Source: Chitinophaga sp. S165 (GTDB lineage: Bacteria; Bacteroidota; Bacteroidia; Chitinophagales; Chitinophagaceae). Taken from it: a stretch of 64,000 nucleotides of DNA. Shown piece by piece: positions 60,938 through 64,000 of this stretch. The stretch covers positions 1 through 64,000 of the forward strand of contig NZ_QGTG01000004.1 in NCBI RefSeq assembly GCF_003182155.1, read 5' to 3'. How positions within the stretch are numbered: the first letter of the stretch is position 1; each line of letters starts with the position of its first letter. The notes below the pieces were generated by a model. The model was not told the origin of the DNA and did no database searches. It was given only the letters and a program-made list of their open reading frames with translations. The position numbers and the translations under genes were made by a program.

Positions 60938-63544
60938 CTATACATCACCGGCATCGTTCGGGCTGTTATCGGGCCGTGGGTTTTCAGGCGGTGCTCCCGG
61001 AGGAGGTACTACCGGAGAGGGCTTTACAGCCGTTACCGGAGCTGACGGTGTAACCGGGGTAGGGCCTGCTGATGGTTGTTTCCACATACCTGGCTCCATA
61101 TTGATCTGTACCTGCTGCGGTCTGGGATAGGCGATACTGATACCAGCCTCCTGCAGTTTGATATAGACATCAGTCAGTACCTGGCTTTTCACTATCCCTG
61201 CCTGCCCAAGATCACTGATCCAGAACATCGCCTGGATGTCTACGCCGATGTCCCTGAAGTTTTGCAATAACACGACAGGTTCAGGTGCTTTGAGGATGTC
61301 ATCCTGGCTTAACAGATAGTCTTTGATCACGGTCAGCGCCTTCTTGAGATCAGCGCCATAAGCTATACCCACCAGTACGTCTACACGGCGCGTCCTGCTG
61401 GTCAGCGTCCAGTTTACCAGTTGCTGTGCTATCAGGTCGCCGTTAGGTACGATCACTTCAGATCCATCACCTGCAGAGATCTTGCTGGAACGTATCCCGA
61501 TCTCTTTTACTACACCGGTACGTGTACCCAGTTCAATGACATCGCCCACTTCAATGGGTTTTTCAAATGCAAGGATCACCCCTGATACCAGATTGTTCAC
61601 AATATTCTGAAGTCCAAAACCAATACCTACGCCCAATGCGCCTATCACGATCGCCAGTTTATCCATAGGGATGCCCGATGCAGCAAAAGCTAACAGTGTA
61701 CCTGCTGCCAGTATGGCCAGCCGTATCAGCAGCATGGCGGATCCCAGCTTTTTATGCGTCTGCGAGGTTTGTCCTGTATATCCCAGCAGATAGGAAATGA
61801 TCTGCGTAACAACGGTCGACAGCCAGATGATCAGCAGAAATATAATTACACTACTGAAAGAGAACGTGAAGTTGCCGATCTTCCGTTCAGCTATCAGCAT
61901 GTCAGTGATCTGTTCGTAAAGACCGTCATATAAATAAAGATTGCGCGCCATCAGGGCAAGCCAGCCCACAGCGGCTATGATATAGAAAATGGTCTTCAGG
62001 CGGGATTTGATGTTCTGGTAATCGATCATAGAGATGAAGGTGCTGGAGTCCTTCTTCGCTTCCACCTGTAGGTAAACGGCCTCCATCAATATTTCCACCA
62101 TCAGCACAACGCCCAGTGCCATCGTAATGCTTACAACACTGGCTGCGCCAACGATCTTAGCCGCAGCAACGCGTGCCATTACAACCAGTACTACCGACAA
62201 TGCGCTGAGTATAATAAACAACCAGATCGCGGAACGTGAATATTTCGGCAAAGGCAAGGTCGTATTACGAAGCGCACGTAACAGATAACTGCCTAACAGA
62301 ATAGATATGATACCTCCAATAAAGACAGCCCATTGTTCAGTAAATGTCACCTGGATCAGCAGGTTATTGATGCAGTACATTACCAGCAGCAATACCAGTA
62401 GCAACCATCTTTTGAACAGGTTTGGCGGAATATTATGACGGATGATGAACGTGGTAGCTAACGCCGTGATCACCCAACATATGCCTGTGAACATAATCGG
62501 GTACTGGATGGAGATCAGGAAAGAAAGTGTTGACGCCAGCAGAATAGTACTGGCTACCGGATATCTGTACAGGTAGCGTGACTGCTGGAGGATCGTTTCT
62601 GCCTCTCGTTCTTCATGTTTGCTTTTTACCTTTTTAGCATTAAAGGATACCCACCACAGGAACAGGCCTGCACCCAGGAACCATAACAGATAAATAGGCC
62701 CCCGAACGGAAAAGAAAATCTTGAGGATGTTAATGTTTTTATGAACGGAGCGGTTCAATACCTGCGGAAACTTAGGGCCTTTTTTCCCGGGAAGGGGAGG
62801 CTCCCACAGATAGCTGAAATCTTTATTATACATACGTTGTGTGAACCGGGACAGTTGAAAGTCCATATCTTCCAGCAGGTTCGTTACATCTATATATCGC
62901 TTGGCGACTTTATTCTGCAGCAATCCGAGGTGCAGCAGATTGGCCTTATTGGCACTGTCTACCTGCCGCCATTTCTGTATAAGGGTGGCCATTTGTCCGA
63001 CGTAAATATCTCTCAACTCATCTTCCGCAGGGAAATTACGCATGGTGGTGTCCGATCTGAGTTGCAGCAGCGTATCGGTAATATTTACAAGCCTGTCATG
63101 GAACTTGAACAGCACATCCTGCCAGCTGTCCAGTTTTCTTTCCAGCTGTACAAGCAATACACGGTTAGTATAGAGGTCATGAACGTTGTTAGTACTGCCA
63201 CTGGCGGCCATATCTCTTTTCACGACCTTCATGGAAGAATCTATCAGTGGAATACTTTCGCTGATCTCTACGGTATCCAGTCCGCGACGCAGGGTGCTCA
63301 TGACCTGGTTCAGCATCAAAGTGTATGTTTCCAGCCGGGTGATAATAATAGCAACAGAGGTGTCGGACAATTTGATCACTGACTTTCCTGAAGAAGTGTC
63401 TTTTACCTGTTGGGAGATGATCTTACTGAGTGTTGCGCTGTCTATTGGTTTCGGAGGGGCGGGTTTATTCTGTGCGTGGAGATGGGCACAAAGCAACAGT
63501 AAAAAAAGAGTGGAAAATATTTCCGGAAAGATATGGTTCCGCAT
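60938..63544 (-). CDS. Large MscS-type mechanosensitive channel
   Basis: 868 residues. Signal peptide, a periplasmic helical region (about 30-280), about ten membrane spans (280-640) and the conserved MscS domain: IGALGVGIGFGLQNIVNNLV, then FEKPIEVGDVIELG and TGVVKEIGIRSSKI. A Pro-rich cytoplasmic tail of about 50 residues follows. It resembles MscK/YbdG-like large channels that release solutes during osmotic shock. Stands alone between two other minus-strand genes. Confidence 0.9.
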   Translation of the reverse strand: MRNHIFPEIFSTLFLLLLCAHLHAQNKPAPPKPIDSATLSKIISQQVKDTSSGKSVIKLSDTSVAIIITRLETYTLMLNQVMSTLRRGLDTVEISESIPLIDSSMKVVKRDMAASGSTNNVHDLYTNRVLLVQLERKLDSWQDVLFKFHDRLVNITDTLLQLRSDTTMRNFPAEDELRDIYVGQMATLIQKWRQVDSANKANLLHLGLLQNKVAKRYIDVTNLLEDMDFQLSRFTQRMYNKDFSYLWEPPLPGKKGPKFPQVLNRSVHKNINILKIFFSVRGPIYLLWFLGAGLFLWWVSFNAKKVKSKHEEREAETILQQSRYLYRYPVASTILLASTLSFLISIQYPIMFTGICWVITALATTFIIRHNIPPNLFKRWLLLVLLLVMYCINNLLIQVTFTEQWAVFIGGIISILLGSYLLRALRNTTLPLPKYSRSAIWLFIILSALSVVLVVMARVAAAKIVGAASVVSITMALGVVLMVEILMEAVYLQVEAKKDSSTFISMIDYQNIKSRLKTIFYIIAAVGWLALMARNLYLYDGLYEQITDMLIAERKIGNFTFSFSSVIIFLLIIWLSTVVTQIISYLLGYTGQTSQTHKKLGSAMLLIRLAILAAGTLLAFAASGIPMDKLAIVIGALGVGIGFGLQNIVNNLVSGVILAFEKPIEVGDVIELGTRTGVVKEIGIRSSKISAGDGSEVIVPNGDLIAQQLVNWTLTSRTRRVDVLVGIAYGADLKKALTVIKDYLLSQDDILKAPEPVVLLQNFRDIGVDIQAMFWISDLGQAGIVKSQVLTDVYIKLQEAGISIAYPRPQQVQINMEPGMWKQPSAGPTPVTPSAPVTAVKPSPVVPPPGAPPENPRPDNSPNDAGDV

Positions 63545-63560
63545 ACTGTTAAAATTAGGA

Positions 63561-63627
63561 ATTAACGATTAGGGATCAGGTAGTGAAACATCCGTTGCCG
63601 GTCTTCAATCCCTGATCCCTAGTTAAT
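63561..63627 (-). terminator. Long hairpin after the nitroreductase gene
   Basis: 63561-63580 pairs with 63611-63627 apart from a 3-base bulge, with a 30-base loop. It lies directly after the nitroreductase stop, so it probably ends that transcript before the channel gene. Confidence 0.5.
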
Positions 63628-64000
63628 CTACTTTTCCCATTTCACTTTCTCTTCTTTCGGCTTCAGTCTTCTGCCTTCGGGGATCTGTTCATCAGTATAT
63701 CCCAGGTAGAAAATGCCAAGCACTTTATCTTCTTCGCGTAAGGAAAGATATTCTTTCATGGCGGGGTGGAGGGTCATGCCACCCGAGCCCCAGTAACCTG
63801 CAAATCCTTTTTCTGTAGCGCCCAGCCATAAATTCTGGGTAGCGCAGGCAACGGATGCGATTTCTTCCAGTTCCGGAATGGCTGGCTTGTTACCTCTCTT
63901 CATGCAGATAGCGATCGCATGAGAAGCGAGGTCTCCCTGCTGCTGCAACTTTTCGTAGCTGCCCTGTGCAAATTTTTCTGCCGGTGTGTTAGCTTTATAA
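63628..64000 (-). CDS. Nitroreductase-family protein, C-terminal part
   Basis: The reading frame is open to the window edge, so the start lies outside. The visible 124 residues (ANTPAEKFAQGSYEKLQQQG, then EEIASVACATQNLWLGATEK and GYWGSGGMTLHPAMKEYLSL, ending LGIFYLGYTDEQIPEGRRLK) match the end of YdjA-type FMN nitroreductases. Likely reduces nitro groups or quinones with NAD(P)H. Confidence 0.85.
   Translation of the reverse strand, partial: YKANTPAEKFAQGSYEKLQQQGDLASHAIAICMKRGNKPAIPELEEIASVACATQNLWLGATEKGFAGYWGSGGMTLHPAMKEYLSLREEDKVLGIFYLGYTDEQIPEGRRLKPKEEKVKWEK

Noticed and set aside
1..64000. tRNA or rRNA genes
   Set aside because: No cloverleaf-like or rRNA-like stretch noticed in the intergenic DNA; a dedicated scan could still find one.

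Overview
The window looks like chromosome from a Bacteroidota bacterium of the Chitinophaga type. It has SusC/SusD outer-membrane uptake genes behind an ECF sigma factor and FecR anti-sigma factor, many secreted glycoside hydrolases, and families typical of that phylum (DUF3570, DUF4266, DUF4178, DUF4965). It also has promoter boxes of the Bacteroidota form TAnnTTTG. The genus is inference. I found no rRNA, tRNA, CRISPR array or intact prophage.

Layout. 0-2.3 kb is a scar: the left end and a truncated, apparently catalytically dead istA of an IS21 element, joined to the N-terminus of a broken ABC permease. 2.5-8.3 kb is a small defence island: a two-gene membrane/PH-like pair sharing an odd GDK-type motif, divergent from a 1552-residue DUF4011-helicase-Vsr-type nuclease protein. 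8.3-17 kb is ordinary accessory metabolism (two short-chain dehydrogenases with AraC and HxlR regulators, a secreted alpha/beta hydrolase, an aldehyde dehydrogenase) plus a RhuM-Fic protein. 17.3-21.5 kb is a GH2 glycosidase with a LacI-type operator upstream, a broken glycosidase remnant and a Tat-exported sugar isomerase-like protein. 21.7 kb is a stand-alone GHKL ATPase.

22.9-29.8 kb (minus strand) is the most interesting block: seven genes, each overlapping or within about 18 bases of the next. They encode a SpeD-like pyruvoyl enzyme lacking the usual catalytic Cys, a double zinc-ribbon DUF4178 membrane protein, a 58-residue membrane peptide, a half-length DUF350 protein, a membrane-anchored spermidine-synthase-like enzyme, an exported lipoprotein flavin oxidase and a His-rich polytopic membrane protein. 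I read it as a dedicated system that makes and then oxidises a polyamine-like molecule at the cell envelope.

30-35 kb has small membrane proteins, an exported isoaspartyl peptidase and two carbohydrate-active enzymes (a six-hairpin protein and GH105) behind another LacI-type operator. 35.4-37.3 kb is a repeat locus: a Cys-rich gene, three 96-bp tandem repeats and an inverted, decayed partial copy of the same gene and tail. 37.5-45.6 kb has a PepSY protein, a DUF4965 glutaminase-type protein, a candidate small RNA at 41.4 kb, a sialate O-acetylesterase, an EamA transporter and two small membrane proteins. 46-55.3 kb is a compact alpha-mannan utilisation locus (sigma, FecR, SusC, SusD, SusE-like, GH76). 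55.4-57.7 kb has a GIY-YIG protein and an RloA/RloB pair, the second defence-like locus. 57.9-64 kb has a tiny lipoprotein, a thioredoxin-ApbE-DUF4266-DUF3570 operon in which the DUF3570 barrel carries a near-match to the ApbE flavinylation motif, a large MscS-type channel and the end of a nitroreductase.
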